Positions 18,323 through 27,783 are shown, counted from the stretch's first letter. The stretch: 64,000 nt of DNA from UBA6059 sp964351595 (GCA_964351595.1 CAYGOT010000009.1:1-64000); one strand, 5' to 3'. The notes: generated by a model not told the origin, from the letters alone. Numbers and translations are program-made.

Positions 18323-19106
18323 GGCTATTGAGCATCAGTGTTGCCAGTTCCTTAAGCAGCTTGGCGGCCACCATTGCGGTAGCTCCATTGATATCACGGG
18401 TGGGGTTGTACTCGACCAGGTCCGCACCGATGATATTGAGATGAGACTGATTTTGCAGAAAGTTGATCAGTTGGCGCGTGCTCAAACCGCCCGGCTCGTA
18501 ATGTGAAACACCCGGTGCAAATGCCGGATCGAGTGCATCAATGTCGAGGGAGATAAATACAGGGCCGTCGAGCTTGATCTTTTGATCTTCTTTAAAGGCG
18601 TTCATGGGGATACATTCCACCTTGTGCCTGGCCATTTGCTCATACTGGTGCTTTGTGGCAGTTCGGATTCCTACTTGCGTGAGATGTTGCGCTAGCCCCT
18701 TCTCCATAATGCGTGCGAAAGGTGAGGCATGGGAGTAGGGGTTGTCCTCGAAGTTTTCATAGAGATCGGGGTGCGCATCGATATGGAGAATGGATAGCTG
18801 AGGGTATTTTTCGGCATAGGCCAATAAGGTTGGATAGGTCACGGAATGATCACCACCGAAGCTGATAAGTCCATTCTCTCTGGAAAGACACTTGCGAACG
18901 CCCGAAGTGATGTCTTGCTCAAAATTCTGAATATTGAGACTACCTTCATAGCTGAGGAAGGCGACCATATCCTCATGCTGCTCGTTGTAGGTATTAGCGG
19001 ATGGACTATTGAATGCCTGCCAGATCAAATCAGGAGCTAGCGCCGGACCCCTGAGGAATGAGCCGTTTTGATCGTAAGGGATGCCCAAACAGGTGATATG
19101 CTTCAT
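18315..19106 (-). CDS. Ureohydrolase (arginase/agmatinase family)
   Basis: 263 residues. The binuclear manganese site is complete: GGDHSVT (about 83-89), HIDAHPD (about 106-112) and SLDIDALDP (about 186-194). It hydrolyses a guanidino compound (arginine, agmatine, guanidinobutyrate or formimidoylglutamate); which one cannot be read from the motifs. Cytoplasmic. Confidence 0.88.
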   Translation of the reverse strand: MKHITCLGIPYDQNGSFLRGPALAPDLIWQAFNSPSANTYNEQHEDMVAFLSYEGSLNIQNFEQDITSGVRKCLSRENGLISFGGDHSVTYPTLLAYAEKYPQLSILHIDAHPDLYENFEDNPYSHASPFARIMEKGLAQHLTQVGIRTATKHQYEQMARHKVECIPMNAFKEDQKIKLDGPVFISLDIDALDPAFAPGVSHYEPGGLSTRQLINFLQNQSHLNIIGADLVEYNPTRDINGATAMVAAKLLKELATLMLNSHA

Positions 19107-19187
19107 TGGAATATGTTAGTTATTGTTGGAACCGCTTTTACGGTAATACGGAAGTACCTATTTTAACACGCGATTTTGTAAAAATGG

Positions 19188-19203
19188 GTATCTTGTAAGA
19201 TAC
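19188..19203. promoter_or_regulatory. Palindrome before the lipoprotein gene
   Basis: GTATCTTGTAAGATAC (7-bp arms, 2-nt centre) lies 26 nt before the start at 19230 and includes a -7-like TATCTTG. It could be an operator or a short leader hairpin. Confidence 0.35.
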
Positions 19204-19229
19204 TGATAAATCGTATTTCAGATCAATAT

Positions 19230-19649
19230 ATGAACTACATCATCTCAACATTACTCGTAACAATCCTCCTTTTTGGGGGATGTCGTAGTTCTGGAAAAAC
19301 TCAAGATTCGGCAGATTCTAACATCACGGAGGAGGTCAAGAGCCTTAAGGTACTTGCAAAAGAGAAGCTCGGTGAGGGCGTGAAGATGGAATCGAATGGC
19401 AACTGGGTGCTGTGTACAAAGGAGGTTCAGCAGCGGCAGGTTGTCTACTTTGTGTATGGTCAGGACAAATCAGAAGTAGTCTATGAAGATATGAATCCCG
19501 TGAGGTCTGTAAGTTGGGAATCGGACAATGTATTACTGGTTAATCCTTATGATAGGATAGCGAGAGAGGATGTTGTGGATAATGACTATTATGTTGATTT
19601 GATCACTTTGGAGAGAAAACCCGCAAATAGAAAAATTAATGAAAAGTAA
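19230..19649 (+). CDS. Small lipoprotein of unknown function
   Basis: 139 residues with a lipoprotein signal (ISTLLVTILLFGGC, Cys18), then a charged helix and a beta-rich C-terminal part. No known domain. Its end overlaps the start of the T9SS protein by 11 nt, so both are probably expressed together; it might be an accessory of that protein, but nothing proves it. Confidence 0.75.
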   Translation: MNYIISTLLVTILLFGGCRSSGKTQDSADSNITEEVKSLKVLAKEKLGEGVKMESNGNWVLCTKEVQQRQVVYFVYGQDKSEVVYEDMNPVRSVSWESDNVLLVNPYDRIAREDVVDNDYYVDLITLERKPANRKINEK

Positions 19650-22600
19650 TTATATGTTCAATAAACAAAACCTTCCAGCACTGCTTTTGGTAGCGATATT
19701 CATTGGCCTAATACCTTTAAGTCAGCGCACCGTTGAGAATAATCAAAGGTCGAACAATTCCATTTATGAGGATAAGCAGCCGACCGAAAAGGGAGAAGAG
19801 GCCTTGATAATTGATGGAATCCGCTATGATGGCTATCAAAAGTATGCATATGTAATGAATGCTATGCGAACAGGTAATGCCGATCCAAAGAAAGCATCTA
19901 GGTTTGGCAGATATCAGCCTGGTTATTTAAAGAAAGAATTATATAAGGCTAAGTCATCCAACTCTGTTAGACGAACAAAATCGACAGCCACATTTACAGA
20001 GAGAGGCCCATCGAACATCCCTGGTCGTACGAGATCTATTATTGTTGATGCTGCTGATCCATCTGAAAACACATGGTTTGCCGGATCGGTCGGTGGAGGT
20101 ATATGGAAAACATCAGATGCGGGTCTTTCGTGGACTGAGCTCACGAGCGACCTTCCGAACATTGCCATTGCCGCGATGGTACAATCTGCTAGTGACCCTA
20201 ACGTGATATATGCTGGGACTGGAGAGCGAATGTTTCAAAACTTACCCAATCAAAATGGAGCAGGGATACTTAAGTCTACAGATGCAGGGTCTAGTTGGTC
20301 TGTGTTGCCAAGTACTGAAACGGAGGTCTTCGAAAATATTGGGCGAATTGTAATTGATCCATCAAACCCGGACATAGTAGTGGTTTCTACGGCTCCAAAT
20401 TCTTACTATACGGATGCGGATGATATCTCTTTCATCTTCAAATCTGAAGACGGTGGTATTTCATGGACACAGGTCTACCAAGCTGATTTCCACATCACCC
20501 AAATTATCTCTGATCCCAATGACTTTAACACACTTTATTCTACGATTAACGACGGTAGCATAATTAAGTCTACAGATGCTGGTGATTCTTGGGGAAATAA
20601 AGTGTTTCTGGATGTCGTCTTGGCTGATAGTCCGACTGGTGGATTTAATGACCCAGAAACCGGTAGAATTGAAATGAATATTTCAAAAAATAATACGGAT
20701 GTCATATATGCTTCCCTCGGCGTTGGTCAGAATGATGGAAGTGGCGGTGAATCGAGGCTTTATATTTCATTTGATGCTGGTGAAACTTGGAATCGTGCGA
20801 ATGATCAAGATTCCAATAGAATAATTGATTGGTTAGGCGGGCAAGGAGGTTACGATGATGCAGTTATGATAAGTCCTTTAAGCGATTCTATAGTGTACTT
20901 AGGTGGAGTGGCCATGGAGTCATTTATGATAGAATCTGTTTCAGAGCAAGCTGGTTTTATACTTAACTCTAGTCTTGTGGATACTGATTCACTTTTGGAA
21001 GTGGTCAATATCTTTACAGATGAAGGGATTTCTGTAGATATTGAAGAATTCTCAACAGTAGAAGTTAGATACGGCCTAACCCAAAGAGCTTATAGATTTA
21101 GTGTTCCGGAGGGATCAACCTCAGGTGTTCCGGCTGAAGATTACCAATTTGAAGAATTTGTAGATGTGCCTTTTCAAGTATGGGATATCATAAATGATAG
21201 ACAACTGACGGTTTCATTTCGTGACAATAATGACAATGGACGCTATGATCTAAATGACAGCCTAAATTCTAGTAGAGAATACATATTCGTTCATGAGATT
21301 GAATATGATCCAGACGACAAAGAAGGCATACCGGAAATTGCTACTGAAGGTGGGTATCAATACCGTAATTCTTATCTGATCTGGATGAAAACATCTGAAG
21401 ATGTGATATGGGATATAAGTTCGATTGGGGGGATAACTTTGAGTATGGAGGTTGAACCCGTTAGCGTCGGTACTGTTGAAGGGACATATACAATCGTCGC
21501 AAATCCCTACCAGTTTAATCCTAATATTGGCGAATACGTTGGACCTAATGATGTATTTGAATTTCATCCTGACCATCATCAAATCTTACCAATCAACGTT
21601 ACCTCTTCAAGCTTTCAAATACTCAACACTAATGATGGTGGCGTTTGGGTTTCCGATGTTTCGGAAACAGCTGGCTTGGCAGATTTAAGTTGGACACTCA
21701 GAAGCAGTGGATTTAATACGACAACATATTACGGCGCGGATAAATCACCGACTGAGGATCGTTTTATAGCCGGAGCGCAAGATCAGGGTACTCACTTATC
21801 TCCAATCGGAGAATCAGCGAGTGCTACCACAGAATATACAGAAGAGATCTTCGGTGATGGCTTTGAAGCAATTTGGCATAGTACTGATCCTGATCAAATT
21901 ATTGGTGGAAGCCAGAATAATGGCTTTGATCGGAGCGATGATGGCGGAGCGACTTTTGTTCCGGCAACTTTTGGACTTCAGGATGACGGTCCTTTTGTAT
22001 CCAGATTATCTAACTCCACGCTAGACCCTGACCTACTGTTTGCGATTGGCGCATCGGGAGTATACAGGTCTACAGATTTTGGTAGGAATTGGACATATTC
22101 AACTATAGATGACGATCGGTGGTCATTTTGGGCAGCCGCAGATGTTGAGGTTTCTCTTGCAGATCCACTCATCGTTTGGGCTGGTGGTGCGATGGAAGAG
22201 GAAGATGAGCCTCAAAACTTATTTGTATCAAAGGATGGAGGGTTAAGTTTTGAAGCCACGAATAATTTCGCTGATTTAGGACGAGTTACAGGACTTTATT
22301 CTCATCCTTACGAAAGGGAAACCGGTTATGCGCTCTTTGGAGCAGCCGACGGCCCGAAAATTTTAAAGACTTCTGACTTTGGACAATCATGGGTTGACCT
22401 TACGCAATTTGAGAACGGAGAAAGCCTCAATGGATTTCCAGATGTCAGTACTTTCAGTTTACTAGTGATGCCCCATGATACTTCTATGATTTGGGCAGGT
22501 ACAGATATAGGTATTGTGGAGTCCGTCGATGGCGGTGCGAGTTGGAATCTACTCGATGCGCCGGATTTTCGATCTGTCTCGGTATGGGATATGAAAGTGA

Positions 22601-23790
22601 AAGGTGACCAAGTGGTGATTGCTACGCACGGTCGAGGAGTATGGACTGCTACTATTCCGGAACTGCTTGATGCCCCAACTCCAGAAGTGGTGTTGGGACC
22701 TGTTCTTAATCAAGTAGGCCAGTCCTTAGAGGAGTTCGGTATGATAATAGATTATGAACTAAGGGATCAATATGACGAGATCAACATTTACTTCAATGAT
22801 GAAATTGTACAAACTTTACCAGGGAACGCTGAAACTGGAGAGGTATCTACAACCGTCCCTCTCATTGATATTGGAGAATACACGGTAAGAATTGAGGTAT
22901 CAATAGGAGATATTATTCTGAGAACTGATGAATTAGTTATTTTGATCAACCCATTTTTCCCTATCGCGGATGAATACTCAAATAATTTCAACGATCAAAC
23001 GGAAGATTTCACTCTGGATCGATTCACCATAGGGAGTATCCCTGGATTTAACTCTGGGATGTTACAAACAGTCCACCCCTATCCTGAGGCGGATCAATTT
23101 GGACTTCTATTTCTTAATTTAACAGCAGATCTAAATATACCTATTCGTGTTGCTGCTTCGAACGCCACGATCAGGTTTAGAGAGATCGTCATTGTAGAAG
23201 TTGGCGAAGATGGGACCTCTTTTGGGGATCAGGACTTTTGGGATTTTGTGATTGTCGAAGGCTCGAAAGATGGCGTAAACTGGACCCCTCTTTTGGATGG
23301 ATATGATTCTGATGCTGATCCAGATTGGGCAGACGCCTATGCTGCTGGTGCTAGTGGCAGTGATGGGTTGTTTAGAAGTCGTACCATCAACATGCTTGAG
23401 ACTTTTTCAGCTGGTGAGATTATTCAAATTAGATTCAGGTTGTTATCGGATCAACTTAGCAATGGTTGGGGTTGGGCGATTGATGATTTATTCATTCAGA
23501 CAAACCCATTAGTTAATGCAGTTAATGACCCTGAGATCGAAAGCGCTGTAAGCATTTTCCCCAACCCGTCATTCGGCAATGTCAATCTGACGATTGAGAA
23601 TGTGCTGAGAGGGGACATCAATATGCGTGTGATTGACTATTCTGGTAAGCAGATACTCAACCAATCTCTATACAATCAAACAGGTAAGCTCGAGCAGAGA
23701 ATCAATCTCTCACAGCTGCCATTCGGCATATATGTGATCGAATTGAACAACGGTCAGGATATTGTGACCAAGAAGATTCTCAAGTTCTGA
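19639..23790 (+). CDS. Large T9SS-secreted BNR/sortilin-type propeller protein
   Basis: 1383 residues with an N-terminal signal or anchor segment (about 11-29). BNR/VPS10-like propeller repeats fill much of about 115-1000, marked by Asp-box sequences such as WKTSDAGLSWTEL, KSTDAGSSWS, KSEDGGISWTQV, RSTDFGRNWTY and ESVDGGASWNLL. An Ig-like region and a jelly-roll-like region follow. The C-terminal sorting domain (about 1310-1383, FPNPSFGNVNLTI to FGIYVIELNNG) marks type IX secretion and surface attachment. Asp-boxes alone do not make it a sialidase, and the catalytic Arg triad is not evident. Base composition is AT-richer than its neighbours. Confidence 0.88.
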   Translation: MKSNYMFNKQNLPALLLVAIFIGLIPLSQRTVENNQRSNNSIYEDKQPTEKGEEALIIDGIRYDGYQKYAYVMNAMRTGNADPKKASRFGRYQPGYLKKELYKAKSSNSVRRTKSTATFTERGPSNIPGRTRSIIVDAADPSENTWFAGSVGGGIWKTSDAGLSWTELTSDLPNIAIAAMVQSASDPNVIYAGTGERMFQNLPNQNGAGILKSTDAGSSWSVLPSTETEVFENIGRIVIDPSNPDIVVVSTAPNSYYTDADDISFIFKSEDGGISWTQVYQADFHITQIISDPNDFNTLYSTINDGSIIKSTDAGDSWGNKVFLDVVLADSPTGGFNDPETGRIEMNISKNNTDVIYASLGVGQNDGSGGESRLYISFDAGETWNRANDQDSNRIIDWLGGQGGYDDAVMISPLSDSIVYLGGVAMESFMIESVSEQAGFILNSSLVDTDSLLEVVNIFTDEGISVDIEEFSTVEVRYGLTQRAYRFSVPEGSTSGVPAEDYQFEEFVDVPFQVWDIINDRQLTVSFRDNNDNGRYDLNDSLNSSREYIFVHEIEYDPDDKEGIPEIATEGGYQYRNSYLIWMKTSEDVIWDISSIGGITLSMEVEPVSVGTVEGTYTIVANPYQFNPNIGEYVGPNDVFEFHPDHHQILPINVTSSSFQILNTNDGGVWVSDVSETAGLADLSWTLRSSGFNTTTYYGADKSPTEDRFIAGAQDQGTHLSPIGESASATTEYTEEIFGDGFEAIWHSTDPDQIIGGSQNNGFDRSDDGGATFVPATFGLQDDGPFVSRLSNSTLDPDLLFAIGASGVYRSTDFGRNWTYSTIDDDRWSFWAAADVEVSLADPLIVWAGGAMEEEDEPQNLFVSKDGGLSFEATNNFADLGRVTGLYSHPYERETGYALFGAADGPKILKTSDFGQSWVDLTQFENGESLNGFPDVSTFSLLVMPHDTSMIWAGTDIGIVESVDGGASWNLLDAPDFRSVSVWDMKVKGDQVVIATHGRGVWTATIPELLDAPTPEVVLGPVLNQVGQSLEEFGMIIDYELRDQYDEINIYFNDEIVQTLPGNAETGEVSTTVPLIDIGEYTVRIEVSIGDIILRTDELVILINPFFPIADEYSNNFNDQTEDFTLDRFTIGSIPGFNSGMLQTVHPYPEADQFGLLFLNLTADLNIPIRVAASNATIRFREIVIVEVGEDGTSFGDQDFWDFVIVEGSKDGVNWTPLLDGYDSDADPDWADAYAAGASGSDGLFRSRTINMLETFSAGEIIQIRFRLLSDQLSNGWGWAIDDLFIQTNPLVNAVNDPEIESAVSIFPNPSFGNVNLTIENVLRGDINMRVIDYSGKQILNQSLYNQTGKLEQRINLSQLPFGIYVIELNNGQDIVTKKILKF

Positions 23791-23817
23791 TCAACCGGCG
23801 ATTGGACAGTTGAATCA

Positions 23818-23850
23818 GGCTGCAGGAAGAAATTCTTGCAGCCTTTTTTG
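23818..23850 (+). terminator. Intrinsic terminator after the T9SS protein
   Basis: GGCTGCAGGAA / TTCTTGCAGCC stem with a GAAA loop, then six T. It lies 28 nt after the stop. Confidence 0.9.
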
Positions 23851-23861
23851 TGGGGTGGTTT

Positions 23862-23944
23862 TAGTCGTCGGACGAGTTTTCCTTGATAGTAGTAGGAAGG
23901 TTCTTTAGACAGGGCAACCTTGTTGGATACTCGTCCGACGACTA
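23862..23944. repeat. Inverted-repeat element with 16-bp perfect arms
   Basis: Arms TAGTCGTCGGACGAGT (23862-23877) and ACTCGTCCGACGACTA (23929-23944) are exact reverse complements around 51 nt, which itself contains a nested pair, AAGGTT (23897-23902) and AACCTT (23916-23921). The right arm supplies the stop codon of the TerC gene. This may be a miniature mobile element or a terminator for TerC. Confidence 0.8.
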
Positions 23945-24685
23945 ATCCGGCTTAATCCGCTTATTCAACTGTACCGGCTTTCGGTTCTTCCTGATCCTCA
24001 TGTTGAGTATCTCCACGACCAGCGAAAAGAACACCGCGAAGTAGATGTAGCCTTTTGGTACGTGATAATGAAAGCCTTCAATCAAGAGCATAAAGCCAAT
24101 CAATATCAAAAAGGATAAGGCCAGTATCTCCAACGTTGGGTGCTGGCTGATAAACTTGCTGATCTGACCTGCGAAGGTCATCATCACTATCATTGCGACG
24201 ATCACAGCAATTACCATCAACACGATCTCCTGAGTAAGGCCTACCGCAGTAAGGATGGAGTCAAAAGAAAAGATGATATCGAGCAGTATGATTTGTCCAA
24301 TGACCTGAAGCATCCCGGCGCTTTTGGACGTTCCGCCCTCATGTTCTGCGCCCTCCATCTTGTGATGCACCTCCATGGTACTCTTGAAGATCAGGAAGAC
24401 ACCACCAGCCATCAGGATAAGGTCCCTACCGCTGAAGTCGTGCTCCAGAATGGTAAACAAAGGTTGAGTAAAGCCAATAATCCATGTGATGCCGAGCAGT
24501 AGTGCTATTCGAAAACCGAGGGCAGCCATGAGGCCAATATTCCTGGCCTTTGCCCTTTGCTCTTCGGGAAGTTTATTGGAGACAATACTGATGAAAATGA
24601 TATTGTCAACCCCAAGCACGATCTCAAGAAAGATGAGTGTCAGTAGAGCAATATATGACTCGGGATGTGTTAGTACTTCAAACAT
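23942..24685 (-). CDS. TerC-family integral membrane protein
   Basis: About 247 residues from ATG 24685; a TTG three codons upstream is less likely. Seven or so membrane segments carry the TerC Asp motifs: EIVLGVDNIIFISIV near residue 25 and LLDIIFSFDSILTAVGLT near residue 135. The family takes part in Mn2+ or other metal export and tellurium resistance. The stop codon lies within a 16-bp repeat arm. Confidence 0.9.
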   Translation of the reverse strand: MFEVLTHPESYIALLTLIFLEIVLGVDNIIFISIVSNKLPEEQRAKARNIGLMAALGFRIALLLGITWIIGFTQPLFTILEHDFSGRDLILMAGGVFLIFKSTMEVHHKMEGAEHEGGTSKSAGMLQVIGQIILLDIIFSFDSILTAVGLTQEIVLMVIAVIVAMIVMMTFAGQISKFISQHPTLEILALSFLILIGFMLLIEGFHYHVPKGYIYFAVFFSLVVEILNMRIRKNRKPVQLNKRIKPD

Positions 24686-24785
24686 ATGACTCAATTGAAT
24701 TTTAAAGGCCGTTCAAAACAGCAAAGTAATCGAAATTGTTATTCATGTATTTCTTCGGCATGACTACAGAACAAATGTTCATATT

Positions 24786-24824
24786 CGTCATTCCGGTTTG
24801 GAGGTACGACAATACCGGAATCTG
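24786..24824 (+). repeat. REP-like element, copy 1
   Basis: CGTCATTCC (24786-24794) ... GGAATCTG (24817-24824), with complementary arms ATTCCGGT / ACCGGAAT. The outer ends match copy 2, which lies in the opposite orientation 90 nt on. Confidence 0.65.
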
Positions 24825-24913
24825 TCTGCTTTGGTGTGGTGATGGGCCACCAAATATGCAAGCCAAGTAGGAGCCACTCAGCATGAAATAAAGACCAAAT
24901 TCTCTTATACATG

Positions 24914-24952
24914 CAGATTCCTGACCTCCGCTGCGCTCCGTCAGGAATGACG
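24914..24952 (-). repeat. REP-like element, copy 2 (inverted)
   Basis: CAGATTCC (24914-24921) ... GGAATGACG (24944-24952), arms ATTCCTGAC / GTCAGGAAT (9 bp, perfect). Read on the minus strand the ends are the same CGTCATTCC ... GGAATCTG as copy 1 while the stems differ compensatorily. Confidence 0.65.
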
Positions 24953-25018
24953 AAAGCCTAGTTTTGGCTAAAGCTTTTATAAGTCAGGGTTATTGTGAAT
25001 AAAACATCACTCATATTC

Positions 25019-26386
25019 TTATAGTCCGTACTGATCAATCAGATAAATTAAAGAAGCCATCGCTGCAGCACCCAGCTCTAGCTCTCTCTTGTTGACTTTG
25101 TCGAAGGTATCAATACTCGTGTGATGGTAGTCGAAGTAGCGCTGTGAGTCAGGTACAAACCCAATTAATGGCACATCCTGTGGCTTCAAAGGGCTGATGT
25201 CTGCACCACCACCACCCGGCTCGAACATGGCGATTTGATATGGCTTAAAAAGTGACGCCCAGGATTGCACCTTCTTCATTGGCTTCTCACCCATATCTAA
25301 GCTAAAACCAAGGGGTGTGAATCCTCCACGATCCGACTCCATGGCTGCTATGTGCTTCTCTTTGTTCTGTTCCGCCAGTTCTGCATACTTGCGGCCTCCT
25401 CTCAGGCCATTTTCCTCATTCATGAACATGACAGCACGAATGGTGCGCTTGGGCTGATAGCCTATGGCCATGAGTGCCCGGAGCACCTCTATCGACTGCA
25501 CACAACCTGTGCCATCGTCATGAGCACCTTGAGCCAGATCCCATGAGTCGAGGTGACCACCCACTACGATATATTCATCAGGAAACTCCGAACCTTTGAT
25601 TTCACCCACCACATTGTGCGAGAGCTTGTCTTCCTTCATCTCTCCATAGGTCTCGAAGTAAAAACTAAGATCAGCATCATCTGCGAGCAATCCGGAAAGC
25701 AGCTCAGCATCCATCGTACTGATGGCTACAGCAGGAAGCTGTGGCACATTCAGCGCATACCTCGTGCTGCCCGTGTGCGGGATATCATCAATACCACTCG
25801 CCAGAGATCTTACTACTACACCGATGGCGCCATATTTTGCCGCTTCAGATGGACCGGCACCTCTTTGATTTCCAGCGCCACCATAGGCCTCAAACGTATT
25901 GATCTTGGTGGGGTCGAGCGGACGGTTGAAGAAGACAATCTTACCTTTCACGCCAGCTTCTCCCAGCTCTGCCAACTCATCGAAGTTTTGAACCTCTACG
26001 ACCTGACCAACTACACCACCAGCTCCGGTACCTACGGCATTGCCTAGTGAGGTAACATCTACCTCCAGGGTTCCTTGTTTTCTGGAGTTGACGATTTTGC
26101 CAATCGCCTTGTCGCCACGTACCCAGTGGGGCACCATGACCTCCTGTAAGAAGATATTATCAAAGCCATAGTCTTCCATCACTTCTTTCGTGTAGTCCAC
26201 CGCAGCGGCAGCTTGAGGGCTTCCGGCCAGTCTACCGCCAATCTTGGTGGTGAGGTATTCCAGTTTCTGATAAGCTTCTCCGTTAGTGAGGATCTCATCA
26301 TAGATTTTCTTAATCATTTCCTCATCCGACTGTGCAAAAGCACCGGTTGAAAGGAGGACAGCAATAAGGTAGATTAGTTTTTTCAT
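25019..26386 (-). CDS. Secreted M28 aminopeptidase/carboxypeptidase with PA domain
   Basis: 455 residues; signal peptide 1-18 (LLSTGAFAQ). The di-zinc M28 site is complete: GGHLDSWD (His, Asp about 279), HDDGTG, MNEENG (Glu pair), ESDRGG and a late His (YHHTSIDTFD). A protease-associated domain (about 130-235) is inserted before it. It resembles carboxypeptidase Q/plasma glutamate carboxypeptidase and should release residues from peptides outside the cytoplasm. Confidence 0.9.
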   Translation of the reverse strand: MKKLIYLIAVLLSTGAFAQSDEEMIKKIYDEILTNGEAYQKLEYLTTKIGGRLAGSPQAAAAVDYTKEVMEDYGFDNIFLQEVMVPHWVRGDKAIGKIVNSRKQGTLEVDVTSLGNAVGTGAGGVVGQVVEVQNFDELAELGEAGVKGKIVFFNRPLDPTKINTFEAYGGAGNQRGAGPSEAAKYGAIGVVVRSLASGIDDIPHTGSTRYALNVPQLPAVAISTMDAELLSGLLADDADLSFYFETYGEMKEDKLSHNVVGEIKGSEFPDEYIVVGGHLDSWDLAQGAHDDGTGCVQSIEVLRALMAIGYQPKRTIRAVMFMNEENGLRGGRKYAELAEQNKEKHIAAMESDRGGFTPLGFSLDMGEKPMKKVQSWASLFKPYQIAMFEPGGGGADISPLKPQDVPLIGFVPDSQRYFDYHHTSIDTFDKVNKRELELGAAAMASLIYLIDQYGL

Positions 26387-26440
26387 GAGCTTTTAATTCA
26401 GTGTTCTTAAGATAATTGATTTTGCACTTTACTCTCTGCA

Positions 26441-26516
26441 ATTAAATCAAGTCGCCAATTATCCCTTTCATTGACAGGGGTAGGGAGAGGTGATCGAAAA
26501 AGAGACTTGATTTAAT
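26441..26516. repeat. Miniature inverted-repeat element A
   Basis: Arms ATTAAATCAAGTC (26441-26453) and GACTTGATTTAAT (26504-26516) are perfect 13-bp inverted repeats. The 50-nt centre has ATCCCT ... AGGG ... GGGAGAG, the same order of blocks as in element B at 29521-29610. It lies between an M28 peptidase start and the stop of the next minus-strand gene. Confidence 0.65.
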
Positions 26517-26568
26517 CGTATTGGGCCAAATAAGGAAAGGGCTGAGCATCTGTACTAGTTGATATTCA

Positions 26569-26997
26569 CTATGGATTGATAATTTCAGCGTCTTCAATGA
26601 TATACATCAGATGATCGGGATCATCGGGATTTAGCTTCAGAATACCTCTCACGGTGATCGCCGCATCGGTAAATCTCACTTCTGATTTTGTCTTTACTTC
26701 AGCGACGGTCTCGGGACCCGCGCCTCCACAAAAAAAGCAAATATTAAACGGTAGTGCGGAAAGCACAAAATACTGCTGGCCGATCATATCATCCAGCGGT
26801 ATCATATAGCCCTTGAGCGTGATGGGCTGGTTGTCCAACTTAAGGACGGATTCTCCAAATTTCGGGTACGAAATCTCATAGCCCTGCTCCTGATCCATCC
26901 TGGTCAATATCTCTACATCGGTGAGCAGTTTCCAGTTGCCCTGTGCCAGTGTGGGTACATTGCTAAGTATAAATATGATGAGTATGACCGCCCTCAT
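26569..26997 (-). CDS. DUF3299-like periplasmic protein
   Basis: 142 residues; signal peptide about 1-18 (NVPTLAQ). The body matches the DUF3299 layout: QPITLKGYMIPLDDM, FVLSALPFNICFFCGGAGPE and TVRGILKLNPDDPDHLMYII, an OB-like beta fold. The CFFCG Cys pair is notable for a periplasmic protein and could bind metal or be redox-active. Divergent from the LolD-like ABC gene. Confidence 0.72.
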   Translation of the reverse strand: MRAVILIIFILSNVPTLAQGNWKLLTDVEILTRMDQEQGYEISYPKFGESVLKLDNQPITLKGYMIPLDDMIGQQYFVLSALPFNICFFCGGAGPETVAEVKTKSEVRFTDAAITVRGILKLNPDDPDHLMYIIEDAEIINP

Positions 26998-27014
26998 GCC
27001 TCGAAGATAAACTT

Positions 27015-27022
27015 TAACTTTG
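27015..27022 (+). promoter_or_regulatory. -7 promoter box before the LolD-like gene
   Basis: TAACTTTG matches TAnnTTTG exactly, 45 nt before the ATG at 27067. No convincing -33 TTG is seen at the normal distance. Confidence 0.4.
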
Positions 27023-27066
27023 ATTGGCCGTTTTCAATTCGGTTGGTAGATTAAAATTAAGAATGA

Positions 27067-27783
27067 ATGTCTGAAATTATCCACACCAAGGATATTGCGC
27101 GACACTACGTGATGGGTAGTGAGGTGATCCATGCGCTCAAGTCTATTTCTATTCAAATCAACAAAGGAGAGTATGTGGCTTTTATGGGCCCGTCGGGTTC
27201 TGGTAAGTCTACATTGATGAATATCATCGGCTGCCTCGACTCTCCTACCGGAGGAAATTATGTGCTCAATGGCAAGGATGTTAGCCGCATGACGGAGAAC
27301 GAATTGGCCGAAGTGCGCAATAAGGAGATTGGGTTCGTCTTCCAGACCTTCAATCTGCTACCTCGAGCTTCGGCATTGGAAAATGTGGCCTTGCCACTGG
27401 TCTATGCCGGGTACGATCGACGTTCTCGTGAGGAGAAAGCGCTCAAGACGCTCCAGGGTGTAGGTCTGGGTGATCGGGCGACTCATAAACCTAACGAGCT
27501 ATCAGGGGGTCAGCGACAGAGGGTGGCAATTGCAAGAGCGCTGGTCAACAATCCAAGTATTATCCTTGCCGATGAGCCTACCGGAAATCTGGACTCGAAA
27601 ACCTCTTACGATATCATGGATCTATTTCAGAAACTCCATGATGCTGGCAATACGATCATTATGGTCACTCACGAGGAGGATATTGCGCAGTATGCCCATC
27701 GGGTCATCAGGTTGAAAGATGGCTTGATAGAATCGGACAATATCAATGAGGACATTAGGCGGTCGGCACTAGAGAAAGCATAA
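27067..27783 (+). CDS. LolD/MacB-type ABC ATP-binding protein
   Basis: 238 residues with Walker A GPSGSGKST, signature LSGGQRQRVAIARAL, Walker B ILADEPTGNLDSKT and H-loop MVTHEED. It belongs to the type VII (LolD/MacB/FtsE-like) mechanotransmission ATPases. No permease gene is adjacent: it is followed after 1 nt by the cobalamin adenosyltransferase. Orphan ATPases of this kind often serve MacB-type permeases elsewhere; one lies at 30720-33323. Confidence 0.9.
   Translation: MSEIIHTKDIARHYVMGSEVIHALKSISIQINKGEYVAFMGPSGSGKSTLMNIIGCLDSPTGGNYVLNGKDVSRMTENELAEVRNKEIGFVFQTFNLLPRASALENVALPLVYAGYDRRSREEKALKTLQGVGLGDRATHKPNELSGGQRQRVAIARALVNNPSIILADEPTGNLDSKTSYDIMDLFQKLHDAGNTIIMVTHEEDIAQYAHRVIRLKDGLIESDNINEDIRRSALEKA

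Larger units (their letters stand above)
24686..25018. other. Intergenic region with two inverted copies of a short repeat
   Basis: About 330 nt with no supportable gene; the one 60-codon open frame (24702-24884, minus) has no family features. It holds the two repeat copies annotated separately. Confidence 0.6.

Noticed and set aside
20100..22700. Sialidase activity of the T9SS protein
   Set aside because: Asp-box repeats are present but no catalytic arginine triad or FRIP motif was found.
24702..24884. 60-codon open frame on the minus strand
   Set aside because: It crosses a REP-like element, has no family features and no ribosome site.
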